A stretch of DNA of 64,000 nt from Pirellulales bacterium (lineage in GTDB: Bacteria; Planctomycetota; Planctomycetia; Pirellulales; JACPPG01): the NCBI GenBank assembly GCA_035546535.1, contig DASZWQ010000154.1, positions 1 through 64,000 of the forward strand. The letters run 5' to 3'. Each line of letters opens with the position of its first letter. The first letter of the stretch is position 1. Under the pieces are notes generated by a model. It searched no databases and had not been told where the DNA came from. It worked only from the letters and a program-made list of their open reading frames with translations. Both the position numbers and the translations under genes were made by a program. Shown here one piece after another: positions 20,391 to 28,807 of this stretch.

Positions 20391-20963
20391 ATGACAAAGG
20401 CACAATCCCCCAGCCAGACCGAGGGGCGGGTGCCGCAGGTTGCGGTCGATTGGCAGGCGGCTCTGGCCGAGCACGACCGCTGGCTGCGGATGGTCGTCCG
20501 CGCGCGGGTGGGAGATTGGCAGGCCGTGGACGAGGTTCTGCAAGAGGTGTCGCTGGCGGCGGTCGCTCAGAAGGCCCCGCTGGCCGATGCCAGCAAAGTC
20601 GCGCCCTGGTTGTATCGGTTGGCGGTGCGGCAAGTGTTGCTCTACCGGCGGAAGCACGGCCGGCGGCGCAACCTGGTCGATCGCTTCGCGCGGGAAACAC
20701 AACCGACGGAAGTCGATCGCCGCACGGTCGATCCTTTGCAATGGCTGCTGGCCGACGAGCGCGGCCGGCAGGTGCGCGCGGCGCTTGCAACCATGCAAGC
20801 GCGCGACGCCGAAATCCTGCTGTTGAAGTATGCCGAAGATTGGAGCTACCACGAGATCGCCAGCCACCTGGGCATCAGCCATAGCGCCGTCGAAGCGCGG
20901 CTACACCGTGCGCGGCAGCGGCTGCGAGAGACCCTGACAGCGGCGAACGTGATCGAGGTTTAA
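20391..20963 (+). CDS. ECF-type RNA polymerase sigma factor
   Basis: 190-residue sigma-70 family protein with regions 2 and 4 only. Region 2 (about 25-100) includes LRMVVRARVGDWQAVDEVLQEV and WLYRLAVRQVLLYRRKHGRRR (the -10 recognition helix). Region 4 (about 128-185) includes DAEILLLKYAEDWSYHEIASHLGISHSAVEARLHRARQRL, a clear helix-turn-helix (mentioned by its parts WSYHEIA and SAVEARL). It redirects RNA polymerase to a small regulon, probably including its own operon. The putative anti-sigma gene starts 4 bases after its stop, consistent with translational coupling. Confidence 0.9.
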   Translation: MTKAQSPSQTEGRVPQVAVDWQAALAEHDRWLRMVVRARVGDWQAVDEVLQEVSLAAVAQKAPLADASKVAPWLYRLAVRQVLLYRRKHGRRRNLVDRFARETQPTEVDRRTVDPLQWLLADERGRQVRAALATMQARDAEILLLKYAEDWSYHEIASHLGISHSAVEARLHRARQRLRETLTAANVIEV

Positions 20964-20966
20964 ACG

Positions 20967-21746
20967 ATGATCAAGAACGAACAAGAATTCACCTCTGACG
21001 AACTGCGCCAGCTCGACCTGCTGGTCGATGGCGAGCTGGGCGACGCCGAGCGACGGCAGTTGCTCACCGCGCTCGACGCCCGACCTGACGGCTGGCGGCG
21101 CTGCGCGCTGGCGTTTCTCGAAGCGCAGAGCTGGCAGCGCGGGCTGCGTGGTTTTGGGTCGCCCGAAAAACCTGCCGAGAAGAAAAGCATCGCTGTTGCG
21201 ACGGACGCAACGGCGTGGCCGGCGGTGCAACGCAACCAACCCGTGATCGAACCGCGCCGGCAGGGATGGTGGAACGCTCCGTCCGTCGGACTGCCGTGGG
21301 CGATGGCCGCTACATTCCTGGTCGCGTTTGGCCTGGCCTGGATCCTTCGTGCGCCGGGCGCGCGGGAGGGCATGGGAACCAGCGGCTTGCAATCTCCGCA
21401 AATACCGACTCCGGCGGGCAGCTACCTGGCGACTGACAGGACGGGGAGCAACAACGCTTCGGCGCGAGAGAGCTTACCGCCCGACACCGTCCGCCTGGTG
21501 ATGGACGACGGTACCAACGGCGCTCGCGAAGTCGAGCTGCCCATTGAAACGACAAGCGCCGATGATGCGTGGCTTACGAACCGTCAGCCAATCGTGCCGC
21601 GCGAATTGCGGCAGGCCCTGGAGCGCATGGGGCACCGCGTCGACGAGCGAAGGCAGTTCCTGCCCGTGCAACTCGACGACGGCCGGCAGTTGGTCGTGCC
21701 CGTTGACCAGGTGGAATTCACGCCCGTGAGCGCCGTCTACCAGTAG
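20967..21746 (+). CDS. Probable membrane-bound anti-sigma factor
   Basis: 259 residues. The N-terminal 65 residues (FTSDELRQLDLLVDGELGDAERRQLL) resemble the helical anti-sigma domain of planctomycete anti-sigma factors, without the zinc-binding HxxxCxxC. A membrane span (LPWAMAATFLVAFGLAWIL) lies near residues 108-126. The C-terminal part (130-259), probably periplasmic, has no known domain but contains VELPIETTSADDAWL and VQLDDGRQLVVPVDQVEF. The gene is tightly coupled to the sigma-factor gene, which is the main argument for the role. Loss of the periplasmic part would release the sigma factor if this works like RseA; that is inference. Confidence 0.75.
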   Translation: MIKNEQEFTSDELRQLDLLVDGELGDAERRQLLTALDARPDGWRRCALAFLEAQSWQRGLRGFGSPEKPAEKKSIAVATDATAWPAVQRNQPVIEPRRQGWWNAPSVGLPWAMAATFLVAFGLAWILRAPGAREGMGTSGLQSPQIPTPAGSYLATDRTGSNNASARESLPPDTVRLVMDDGTNGAREVELPIETTSADDAWLTNRQPIVPRELRQALERMGHRVDERRQFLPVQLDDGRQLVVPVDQVEFTPVSAVYQ

Positions 21747-21823
21747 GCCGTTTACCAGTAACTTCTCTACGACACCTTCACCCATCGTTCATTACGTTCC
21801 GCCATTGTGAAAGGATGATTCTC

Positions 21824-22936
21824 ATGGCACTCCCCACATCCGGTTCTTTGCGGCGACTGGCCGGCCTGATCGCGATACTAACGACCGCCGGCCTCCTGCA
21901 CGCCTCTGGCGCGATGGCGCAGGACCTCGCCACCAAAGAGTTTTTCCTGGGCGTGAGCTGCGCGCCATTGACCGACGAATTGCGCGATGAGCTGAAGGTG
22001 GACCGGGAGCAAGGCCTGGTCGTCATGGACGTGATTCCTGGCAGCCCCGCGGACAAGGGCGGAGTGCAAAAAGACGACATTCTTATCGCCGTCGGCGACA
22101 AGGACCTGGTCGAGGTCGCCGACCTGATCTCGGCCGTTAGCGCTGCGGGCGGCAACGAAATGACGATCACGCTTGCCCGAGACGGCAAACGGCAAGACGC
22201 CAAGATCACTCCCGAGCGACGCCGCGATATCAAGTTTTACATGCCGACGCCTGGCGGCCGCGCGCCGGTGGGCGTGCAAATCATCCGGCCGGGGCGCATG
22301 GTGCCGCCGCGCATGGCCCTGATGATGCACCACCCTGATCTGCCCGATGACATGTCGGTCACGATCAGCAAACACGGGAAGGAAGCGGCCAAAATCAAGG
22401 TCGAGCAAGGGGACAAGTCGTGGGAAGTGACCGAGAACACCCTCGATCAGCTTCCTGACGACGTTCGTCCGCATGTGGAACCCATGGTCGGCCGCATGGC
22501 GATCAAGTTGCCGCCGGGCGTGGGAGACGTGCTGACTTACGTTCCCAACTCGGAAGAGTTGCAACAACAGATCAACGAAGCGCGGGAAGCGGCCCGCGGC
22601 GCGCGGCGTGACGCCGAGAAAGCGGCCGCCGAGGCGCGGCACGAAGGCGAAGCAGCGGCGCGCGAGGCCGAACAGCGGGCTCGCGACATCGCGCGGCAAG
22701 CGCGGGAGAGGGCGGGCGAAATTCGCCGCTCGGCCGAGAAGGCCGCGCTCGACACCGCCGACGACGCCATCGATCGCGGACAACGTTGGCTCGACCGTCA
22801 GCTCGATTCGCGGTTCCTGGAACTCGACCGGCGCATCGAAGAGCTGCGCGGCATCGTCGATTCGCTGCGGGGCGAAAAGATTCCGACGCCCGATCAGGAC
22901 GAAGCGGAAAAGCCGGCGGACCAGCCAAAGAACTGA
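21824..22936 (+). CDS. Exported PDZ-domain protein with C-terminal coiled coil
   Basis: The ATG at 21824 is preferred over the one at 21815 because AAGGA lies 8 bases upstream; this gives 370 residues. A signal peptide (LAGLIAILTTAGLLHASGAMAQ) is followed by one PDZ domain (about 40-115): FFLGVSCAPLTDELRDEL, GLVVMDVIPGSPADKGGVQKDD, ILIAVGDKDL. There is no protease domain and no catalytic triad. Residues 245-330 form a long Ala/Arg/Glu coiled coil (EAREAARGARRDAEKAAAE and onward). The gene sits 77 bases behind the anti-sigma gene on the same strand, so it may sense or relay the periplasmic signal of that system. Confidence 0.82.
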   Translation: MALPTSGSLRRLAGLIAILTTAGLLHASGAMAQDLATKEFFLGVSCAPLTDELRDELKVDREQGLVVMDVIPGSPADKGGVQKDDILIAVGDKDLVEVADLISAVSAAGGNEMTITLARDGKRQDAKITPERRRDIKFYMPTPGGRAPVGVQIIRPGRMVPPRMALMMHHPDLPDDMSVTISKHGKEAAKIKVEQGDKSWEVTENTLDQLPDDVRPHVEPMVGRMAIKLPPGVGDVLTYVPNSEELQQQINEAREAARGARRDAEKAAAEARHEGEAAAREAEQRARDIARQARERAGEIRRSAEKAALDTADDAIDRGQRWLDRQLDSRFLELDRRIEELRGIVDSLRGEKIPTPDQDEAEKPADQPKN

Positions 22937-23053
22937 TGCCTCGCTCGAGCGGGAGAAGAAATAACACACGGCGGTCCGCTGGTGCTGAACACACCGGCGA
23001 ACCGCCGCCTTTGTTTAATGTCCGTTTCAAGAGCGTCCGAACTGTAGGTCCGT

Positions 23054-23123
23054 GTGCCACTGGTAGCTTGCCTACCAGTGCTTGTCCGGAGTTCGGCACT
23101 GGTGGGCGAGCCACCAGTGGCAC
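23054..23123. repeat. Nested palindromes between convergent genes
   Basis: GTGCCACTGGT (23054-23064) and ACCAGTGGCAC (23113-23123) form a perfect 11-bp outer inverted repeat. Inside are two further hairpins: CTGGTAGCTTGCCTACCAG and CTGGTGGGCGAGCCACCAG. The whole can fold as a long rod or a cruciform. It lies between the convergent PDZ and FG-GAP genes and could end both transcripts. It resembles an interspersed repeat more than a classical terminator, as there is no T run. Confidence 0.7.
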
Positions 23124-23170
23124 CCATCGCGTCCTTTGAAATCGCTTGGACAACTTCGTAAGATTCGACT

Positions 23171-24358
23171 CTACTCGCGCACTTGCTCGAAGTAATTGGT
23201 TCCCTTCTTGTTCGACGTCACGACGTCCAACAGCCCGTCGCCATTCACGTCGGCCACCTCGAATTGCGTCCCCACGCCACTGTCGTTGTCGATCGGGTGC
23301 GGAATCCACACGGGCTTACCGTCTTGCCGCGTCAACTCGAACCAGTAGACCACGGCCGGCGCTTCGGGATCGACGTCCCCCTTAGGGCCGTGCGCCCAGT
23401 AACGTTTGCCGGTGACGAAATCGGGCAGGCCGTCGCGATTGATGTCAGCTAGTGCCAAGGCATGTGTCTGCGAGAACGTGCGATCGATCAAGTGCGTCTG
23501 CCACCCTTGCGGCGATTGCTCGTGCCACCAGATCCCCAACTCGTGCGCGGCCGAAGTCAGCACGTCGTTGTCGCCGTCGCCGTCGAAATCGTAAACGAAC
23601 ATCTGCGCGCAGTTGGCGCCCAGGTTGGCCGGGTGGAACTGCCACTCGCCGGGCTTGGCCACGTCGGCCGGCGCTTCCCACCAACCCTCTTTCACGATCA
23701 CGTCGTTACGGCCGTCGAGATTCAAATCGCCGACTCCCAGACCGTGTACGAACTTTCCGGTGCACGGCGCCCCCTTGGCCGAGATCGCCTGCAGCGGCCA
23801 GAGACCATGCACGTCGCCTTGGGGCCGGCGCGCCAGCCCCATCCAGCGATCGGGCCCGTCGGGGTTCGCCGGGTCGGTTGAATAGCCCAGTACCAGCTCG
23901 CGCCGGCCGTCGCCATCGACGTCTTGATACGTCGGGCTTTCGTTGTTCGTGACCGGCGTGACAATGTTGCGCTTCCACGGGCCGCCGGCCGATTGCGGAT
24001 TTTCGAACCACCAGGTGTGCTGGCCAGGGAAGTCGACTACCAACAGGTCGGTCCAGCCGTCGCCGTTCACGTCGTCGGCGAAGTTGCAAAAGCTGTTGCT
24101 GTAGTTGTGCGGATCGTATTCCCGCGGCTTCTCGATCACGGGGTGCATCTTCCAGTCGGGCGCTGCGAAGTACACATCGCCGGCCGAGATATCGTTGCGG
24201 CCGTCATGGTTGAAATCGCCGACCGAAGTTCCTTCGCTGCGGAACTTGTTGTCGATCGCGGTTCGCTTGAAGCTGATCTTCGCGGCTTTTTCGGCCGCCG
24301 TGCTCGTGGTCGCCAACATGCCGCACAACAATAACGCCCAGATCATTCCGCCACGCAT
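23171..24358 (-). CDS. Exported FG-GAP/VCBS repeat beta-propeller protein
   Basis: The ATG at 24358 has GCGAGG 8 bases upstream and gives 395 residues; a GTG three codons earlier is the alternative. A signal peptide (MIWALLLCGMLATTSTAA) precedes seven Asp-rich calcium-binding repeats of the type D-x-(D/N)-x-D-G: GDFNHDGRNDI, DVNGDGWTDLL, DVDGDGRRELV, GDLNLDGRNDVIV, YDFDGDGDNDVLT, ADINRDGLPDFVT and ADVNGDGLLDVVT. These predict a seven-bladed propeller stabilised by calcium, located in the periplasm or at the surface. Such proteins are abundant in planctomycetes and their partners are mostly unknown. Confidence 0.88.
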   Translation of the reverse strand: MRGGMIWALLLCGMLATTSTAAEKAAKISFKRTAIDNKFRSEGTSVGDFNHDGRNDISAGDVYFAAPDWKMHPVIEKPREYDPHNYSNSFCNFADDVNGDGWTDLLVVDFPGQHTWWFENPQSAGGPWKRNIVTPVTNNESPTYQDVDGDGRRELVLGYSTDPANPDGPDRWMGLARRPQGDVHGLWPLQAISAKGAPCTGKFVHGLGVGDLNLDGRNDVIVKEGWWEAPADVAKPGEWQFHPANLGANCAQMFVYDFDGDGDNDVLTSAAHELGIWWHEQSPQGWQTHLIDRTFSQTHALALADINRDGLPDFVTGKRYWAHGPKGDVDPEAPAVVYWFELTRQDGKPVWIPHPIDNDSGVGTQFEVADVNGDGLLDVVTSNKKGTNYFEQVRE

Positions 24359-24500
24359 TACCAGCACCTCGCTCTACGAAGTTCGAATTCGGGAAGAGCC
24401 GCCGGCGAAAATCAGGCGCCGCGGCAGCCTGCAAGTCTAACTTCCCGGCGAGGCGGGTGATAGCGAGGGAACAACGGCCAGTCGGCGGAGGGCAGTACGC

Positions 24501-25514
24501 TCAGGCGGCTTCGCGCGGTTCGAGCCGCTCTTGGATGCACAGCGCGCGGCGGCCTTTGAAAGCCCCGGGCCGGGCGTGGAACCTTGCGACGCCGTCCGCC
24601 CGCACCGTCAGCGGGCTGTGAACCAGCGTGTCGGTCGTGATGATGTCCCCCACGCGTATAGTCGCCAGCTCGCTGGCCGTGATGCGCACGCTGGCCAACT
24701 CGGCCACTAACTCCACCAGTCCCGGCGTATAGCGCGGAGTGGTCGACGATGCCGGCGAATGCGTCTCGGCGGCGTGGGGCGAGACGCCCAAGAGCAGATC
24801 GCGCACGTTTTCGAGGCTTTTCGTCGGCAGGCAGAATTTCACCGTGCCGGCCGCGTCGGCAAGCATGAGCTCACCCTGCACGACCACGACCCGTTCGCTG
24901 GCTGTGGCGACATTCGCCAGTTGCGGATTGGTCTCGACGCGCAAGAGTTCGAATTTCACGGGGGCGACCGTCTGCCAGGCACGAGCAAGCGCGTCGATCC
25001 AAAGCGCGGTCACGCGCGCGGCCAGCCGCTTTTCGATCTCCGTAAGCGGTCGCGCCAGCGGCGGAGACGGATCGTGCCCGCCCCCCAGCATCCGGTCCAT
25101 GATGGGGAACATTATCGCCGGGCTGACGTCGAGCGCCACGGTGCAGGCCAGTCGATCGGCCGCGACGAGGCTTACGCAAGTCGGCCGTTCGAGTGCGCGT
25201 ACGAACTCGGCGCACGTGACTTGTGTTACACGCGTGATTTTGAGTTTGGCGTTTGTGCGCACGAGCACCGACAGTGCCGCCGCAAAGTCGCGCGCCGCGG
25301 TCGCGTGCAACGACTCGAGCGCCGCCATCACCGCGGGACCGATGCGCTCGGCGTAATGAAAATCCAAAGGCGCCGCCGCTCGACCGGCGCCGGCGCGCCG
25401 CAAGCCCGCAGCCTGTCCGGCGAAGGTCTCGATATCTCCCAAGCCGTTGCCGCCCGAACCACCACTACCCAACAGGCTGGCCCGCTCGGACGGACTGAGG
25501 TTTTCGCCACCCAC
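24501..25514 (-). CDS. fliM: Flagellar motor switch protein FliM
   Basis: 337-residue switch-complex protein of the C ring, at the cytoplasmic face of the flagellar motor. The N-terminus ENLSPSERASLLG corresponds to the CheY-binding peptide (LSQDEIDALL in E. coli), in a diverged form. The middle domain has LDFHYAERIGPAVMAALESL, RALERPTCVSLV, PIMDRMLGGG and LTEIEKRLAARV. The C-terminal SpoA domain (about 260-335) has VELVAELASVRITASEL and GDIITTD. No other flagellar gene is in the window, so the gene is an orphan here; its neighbour proA is unrelated. Confidence 0.92.
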   Translation of the reverse strand: MGGENLSPSERASLLGSGGSGGNGLGDIETFAGQAAGLRRAGAGRAAAPLDFHYAERIGPAVMAALESLHATAARDFAAALSVLVRTNAKLKITRVTQVTCAEFVRALERPTCVSLVAADRLACTVALDVSPAIMFPIMDRMLGGGHDPSPPLARPLTEIEKRLAARVTALWIDALARAWQTVAPVKFELLRVETNPQLANVATASERVVVVQGELMLADAAGTVKFCLPTKSLENVRDLLLGVSPHAAETHSPASSTTPRYTPGLVELVAELASVRITASELATIRVGDIITTDTLVHSPLTVRADGVARFHARPGAFKGRRALCIQERLEPREAA

Positions 25515-25580
25515 GAGAGTTTCCTCCTTGAAACTGCGGTGGTATTTGCCGCGTGCGCCGCCGCGCGGTGAATCGAACGA

Positions 25581-26855
25581 TCACTCCCTGATCTGGCCCG
25601 ACCCGAACACCACGTACTTGTAGCTAGTAAGTTCCTTGACGCCACACGGTCCGCGGGCGTGGAGCTTGTCGGTGCTGATGCCGATTTCGGCCCCGAGCCC
25701 GAATTCTCCACCGTCGTTGAAGCGCGTGCTGGCGTTGACGATCACTGCCGAGCTATCGACGCCGGCGGTAAATCGCCGCGCTGCGGCCAGATCGCGCGTC
25801 ACGATGGCGTCGGTATGTTTTGAGCCATAGCGATTGATATGCTCGATCGCCTCCTCCAACGAGTCGACGACGCACGCCGAGATCGTCGGGCCGAGATATT
25901 CGGTCGCATAGTCCTCGGTCGTTGCCGTCTTGGCGCCCGGAATCAACTGGCGGGTGCGCTCGTCGCCGCGAATTTCGACACCGCGCTCAGCGAGCTTCCG
26001 CCCGGCGCGCGGCAAGAACTCCTTGGCCACGGCGGCGTTTACCAGCAGCGACTCCAGCGCGTTGCACACTCCCATGCGCTGGCATTTGCTGTTGATCAGA
26101 ATATGCTCGGCCATCTCCAGGTCGGCGGCCGCGTCGACATAAAGGTGGCAGTTGCCGGTGAAATGCTTGATGACGGGCATCTTGGCATCGGCCACCACGC
26201 GGCGAATCAATCCCTCGCCGCCGCGCGGGATCGCCACGCTAATGTATTCGTCGAGCGCCAGAAAATGGCTCACCGCCTCGCGATCGGTTGTGGAAACCAG
26301 TTGCACCGCATCGGCCGGCAGACCGACTTCCGCGGCCGCTTCGGATAGCAAATCGGCAATGGCGCGGTTCGAGTGCGCCGCTTCCTTGCCGCCGCGCAAA
26401 ATGACCGCGTTACCGCTTTTCACGCAGATCGCGGCCGCGTCGGCCGTCACGTTCGGACGCGATTCGTAGATGAAGAACACGACACCCAGCGGCACGCGCA
26501 CCTTCAGCACCTCGAGCCCGTTCGGGCGGATGCTCGATTCGATCACCTCGCCGATCGGCTCGGGCAGGGCAGCCACCTCCTCCAACCCGACGGCCATCGA
26601 TTCAATGGTCTTGGGCGTAAGGCGCAAACGATCGACCTGCGCCGGCGTCAGCCCGAAATCGTCTGCGGCTGCGAGATCCAAGGCGTTGGCGGCGGCCAGT
26701 TCCGCGCCGCGGCTGCGCAAAAGTTCGGCGGCGCGGCGGAGCCAATCTTGCTTGACCTTGCCCGGTACGACCGCCAACTGCTGGCTGGCGGCCAGCGCGC
26801 GCTGGCCCACCTGGCGTGTGTATTTGCGCAGGTCCAAGTGTTCGGCCGTGGCCAT
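25581..26855 (-). CDS. proA: Glutamate-5-semialdehyde dehydrogenase
   Basis: Reduces gamma-glutamyl phosphate to glutamate-5-semialdehyde in proline synthesis, using NADPH; cytoplasmic. The start at 26855 ([20 protein letters not shown]) gives 424 residues, near the usual 417; the upstream in-frame extension is not homologous. Landmarks are [49 protein letters not shown], the catalytic Cys264 in [13 protein letters not shown], and [22 protein letters not shown] near the end. proB, its usual partner, is not nearby. Confidence 0.97.
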   Translation of the reverse strand: MATAEHLDLRKYTRQVGQRALAASQQLAVVPGKVKQDWLRRAAELLRSRGAELAAANALDLAAADDFGLTPAQVDRLRLTPKTIESMAVGLEEVAALPEPIGEVIESSIRPNGLEVLKVRVPLGVVFFIYESRPNVTADAAAICVKSGNAVILRGGKEAAHSNRAIADLLSEAAAEVGLPADAVQLVSTTDREAVSHFLALDEYISVAIPRGGEGLIRRVVADAKMPVIKHFTGNCHLYVDAAADLEMAEHILINSKCQRMGVCNALESLLVNAAVAKEFLPRAGRKLAERGVEIRGDERTRQLIPGAKTATTEDYATEYLGPTISACVVDSLEEAIEHINRYGSKHTDAIVTRDLAAARRFTAGVDSSAVIVNASTRFNDGGEFGLGAEIGISTDKLHARGPCGVKELTSYKYVVFGSGQIRE

Positions 26856-27246
26856 CGGGGAACGCCCCAGCAGAGGTCGGGAAGAGAATTCCGGCAGATG
26901 AAATGGGCGCCGCGGAGGGCCCGATTCCATCGAGCAAGTATCGCTCAATACAGGACTTGAGTCAACGTCGGCCGCGAGGCGAATGGGCACGTGAGCCCCG
27001 GAAAATGACCTGAAATCGCACGCAGTTGATGAGTTGCCTGGCTGGCACCGCAAGCGCTGCGTCCGATCGACGGCGCCGGACACTTCCGTCCGAAAGTCAG
27101 CGAATCACGCCGGCCGGGATGCCGCAGGTCCTTGATCTTTACCTGTTTCCAGGTGCGGACTACGATTCCCGCCCGGTTCTTCTCGTGATTGCGATCGTGG
27201 TCCTTGGGTGCAGGACCTCCGTCGCGTTGGGCGAAGGAATGCCCCG
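26856..27246. other. Intergenic region between divergent proA and membrane-glycosyltransferase genes
   Basis: 391 bases carrying the promoters of both genes. An 85-codon plus-strand frame (27026-27283) overlaps the start of the next gene and has no homology I recognise, so I do not call it. AAGGA at 27234-27238 is the ribosome binding site of the next gene. Confidence 0.45.
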
Positions 27247-28728
27247 ATGCAAGCATGGCGTGAGTTCGCGGTTCGTTCACTGAAGCGGCCAGCGGTCGTG
27301 ATGGGCTTGCTGGCGGCGCTGTTGGCGACACAGATCTTGCCGCTGTGGACGCCGACGCCCGACGGCGCCGGCTACCTGTCGATCGCGCGCAGTATGGCAC
27401 ACGGCGGGCCGGTGACGAACATGGGTTCGCCGAAGCTGCACTATCCCCCCGGCTACCCGCTTTTGATCAGTCCGGCGTTCTGGTTCGGCGATCGACCGTT
27501 TCTGTTGCTTGCGCTCGTTCAGTGGCTGTTTGCCGTGGCGATCATGCTGGGAGTCTATCGCTGGGCGCGGCAATGGTTCCCGGGTAGCGAGCTGTGGATT
27601 ACGGCCCTGGTGATGTCGAATGTCAGCTTGTGGATCCACGCTCGCACGACCATCAGCGAGATGCCGTTCATGGCGCTATTGATCTGGACCGCGATTGCGC
27701 TCGACCGGCTGGCTGCTGCGCCGACGGCGCGCAGCGCGACTGTATGGTCGCTGGTTGGCGCCACGGCGATCGCGGCACTGGGTATGATCCGGCCGGTTGG
27801 CATCTTGATCGTAACCGGCTATGCGCTCGTGGTTTTCCTCCAAGCGCGTGGCGGACGGATTTCGTGGCGGCGGGCGGTCGGGACGACCTTCGTCCTCGGT
27901 GCGCCTGCGGCGGTGGCGATCGCGGCGCTCATCGCGTACGAAGCCCGCACCGCCGCCGAATACGGCACGCGGGGCGACCCGACTTACTTGCACGAGTTCA
28001 AGGCGGCCGACTTGCCCCTGGCCGTGCAACTGCTGGAAGGGCTGCGCGTCCGTGTGGCCGAAGTCGGACGCCTACTGCTGCCGGGGATGAACAAGTCATA
28101 TGCCAAGCCCTACCAGTGGGTAAATGTAAACACGCTGATCTACACGCCCTTTTTCGTAGCCATCGCTTGGGCATGGTGGCAGATTGCCGTTGCAGGCGGC
28201 AGTACGCTCTGGCTGATGGTGCCGTGTTATTTGGCTCTGTACATTGCGTACCCCTCGGACCAAGGGACGCGTTACCTGTTGCCGCTGTTGCCGGTGTTGG
28301 CGGTGTGCCTGTGGTGGTTCGTATGGCAAGCGTCGCGGCGGCGCGTGCAAGTGCTCGCGGGCTTCGTGGCTGCGCATCTGCTCGTGACCATCGCCTACAG
28401 TTCGCATTCGACCGTGCGGCTTGCACGTCTCGGACACGAATGGCAGGCGGTCGACGCCTTTGCCGAGATCATGCGCCGCGATCCGCGGCCGGTGGCCTGC
28501 TGGAACGCGCCCTACGGCATCCGCGAATTAACAATGGTCGCCAGCGACCATTGGTGCGGCGAAGTACACGGACCCGAGACCGCCGTGCCGGACGAGGTCG
28601 ACTGGCTCGTGGCTGAAGCTGACGCGCCCTCTTGCGACGGCTTCGTCGAGCGCGCCCGCGAGGGCGATCTGAAACTGCTTGGCCGCGTTGCGCACGTCGC
28701 ACACGCGCGGGCAAAAACTCTGCGATAA
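27247..28728 (+). CDS. ArnT/PMT-like integral membrane glycosyltransferase
   Basis: 493-residue multi-pass membrane protein (about ten spans) that looks like a lipid-linked-sugar-dependent glycosyltransferase of the PMT/ArnT (GT-C) type. The start at 27247 is set by AAGGA 8 bases upstream. After the first span comes LPLWTPTPDGAGYLSIARSM; the Asp in TPDG occupies the place of the catalytic Asp of the first periplasmic loop. HYPPGYPLLISP is a typical GT-C feature, and the SEMPFMALLIWTAIAL span follows. AYPSDQGTRYLLPLLPVLAV matches the R-Y-x-x-P-x-x-P motif of the family. The C-terminal 100 residues are a soluble domain. Donor and acceptor are unknown. Confidence 0.75.
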   Translation: MQAWREFAVRSLKRPAVVMGLLAALLATQILPLWTPTPDGAGYLSIARSMAHGGPVTNMGSPKLHYPPGYPLLISPAFWFGDRPFLLLALVQWLFAVAIMLGVYRWARQWFPGSELWITALVMSNVSLWIHARTTISEMPFMALLIWTAIALDRLAAAPTARSATVWSLVGATAIAALGMIRPVGILIVTGYALVVFLQARGGRISWRRAVGTTFVLGAPAAVAIAALIAYEARTAAEYGTRGDPTYLHEFKAADLPLAVQLLEGLRVRVAEVGRLLLPGMNKSYAKPYQWVNVNTLIYTPFFVAIAWAWWQIAVAGGSTLWLMVPCYLALYIAYPSDQGTRYLLPLLPVLAVCLWWFVWQASRRRVQVLAGFVAAHLLVTIAYSSHSTVRLARLGHEWQAVDAFAEIMRRDPRPVACWNAPYGIRELTMVASDHWCGEVHGPETAVPDEVDWLVAEADAPSCDGFVERAREGDLKLLGRVAHVAHARAKTLR

Positions 28729-28730
28729 AG

Positions 28731-28807
28731 GCCGGGTGCCATGCATTTTCGCTGCAGGCGAATAAGCATGCGCTTCAGGCGATTTTCGCCACCTTAAAGC
28801 ACCCGGC
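28731..28807. repeat. 9-bp inverted repeat between convergent genes (possible bidirectional terminator)
   Basis: GCCGGGTGC at 28731-28739 is matched by GCACCCGGC at 28799-28807. The right arm runs into the last codons of the methyltransferase gene. Between them CGCTGCAGGCGAA and CGCTTCAGGCGAT form an imperfect direct repeat. No T run is present, so the terminator role is a guess from the convergent arrangement. Confidence 0.4.

Noticed and set aside
27026-27283. 85-codon frame with a hydrophobic stretch between proA and the glycosyltransferase
   Set aside because: It overlaps the real start of the glycosyltransferase, which has its own AAGGA site, and shows no homology.
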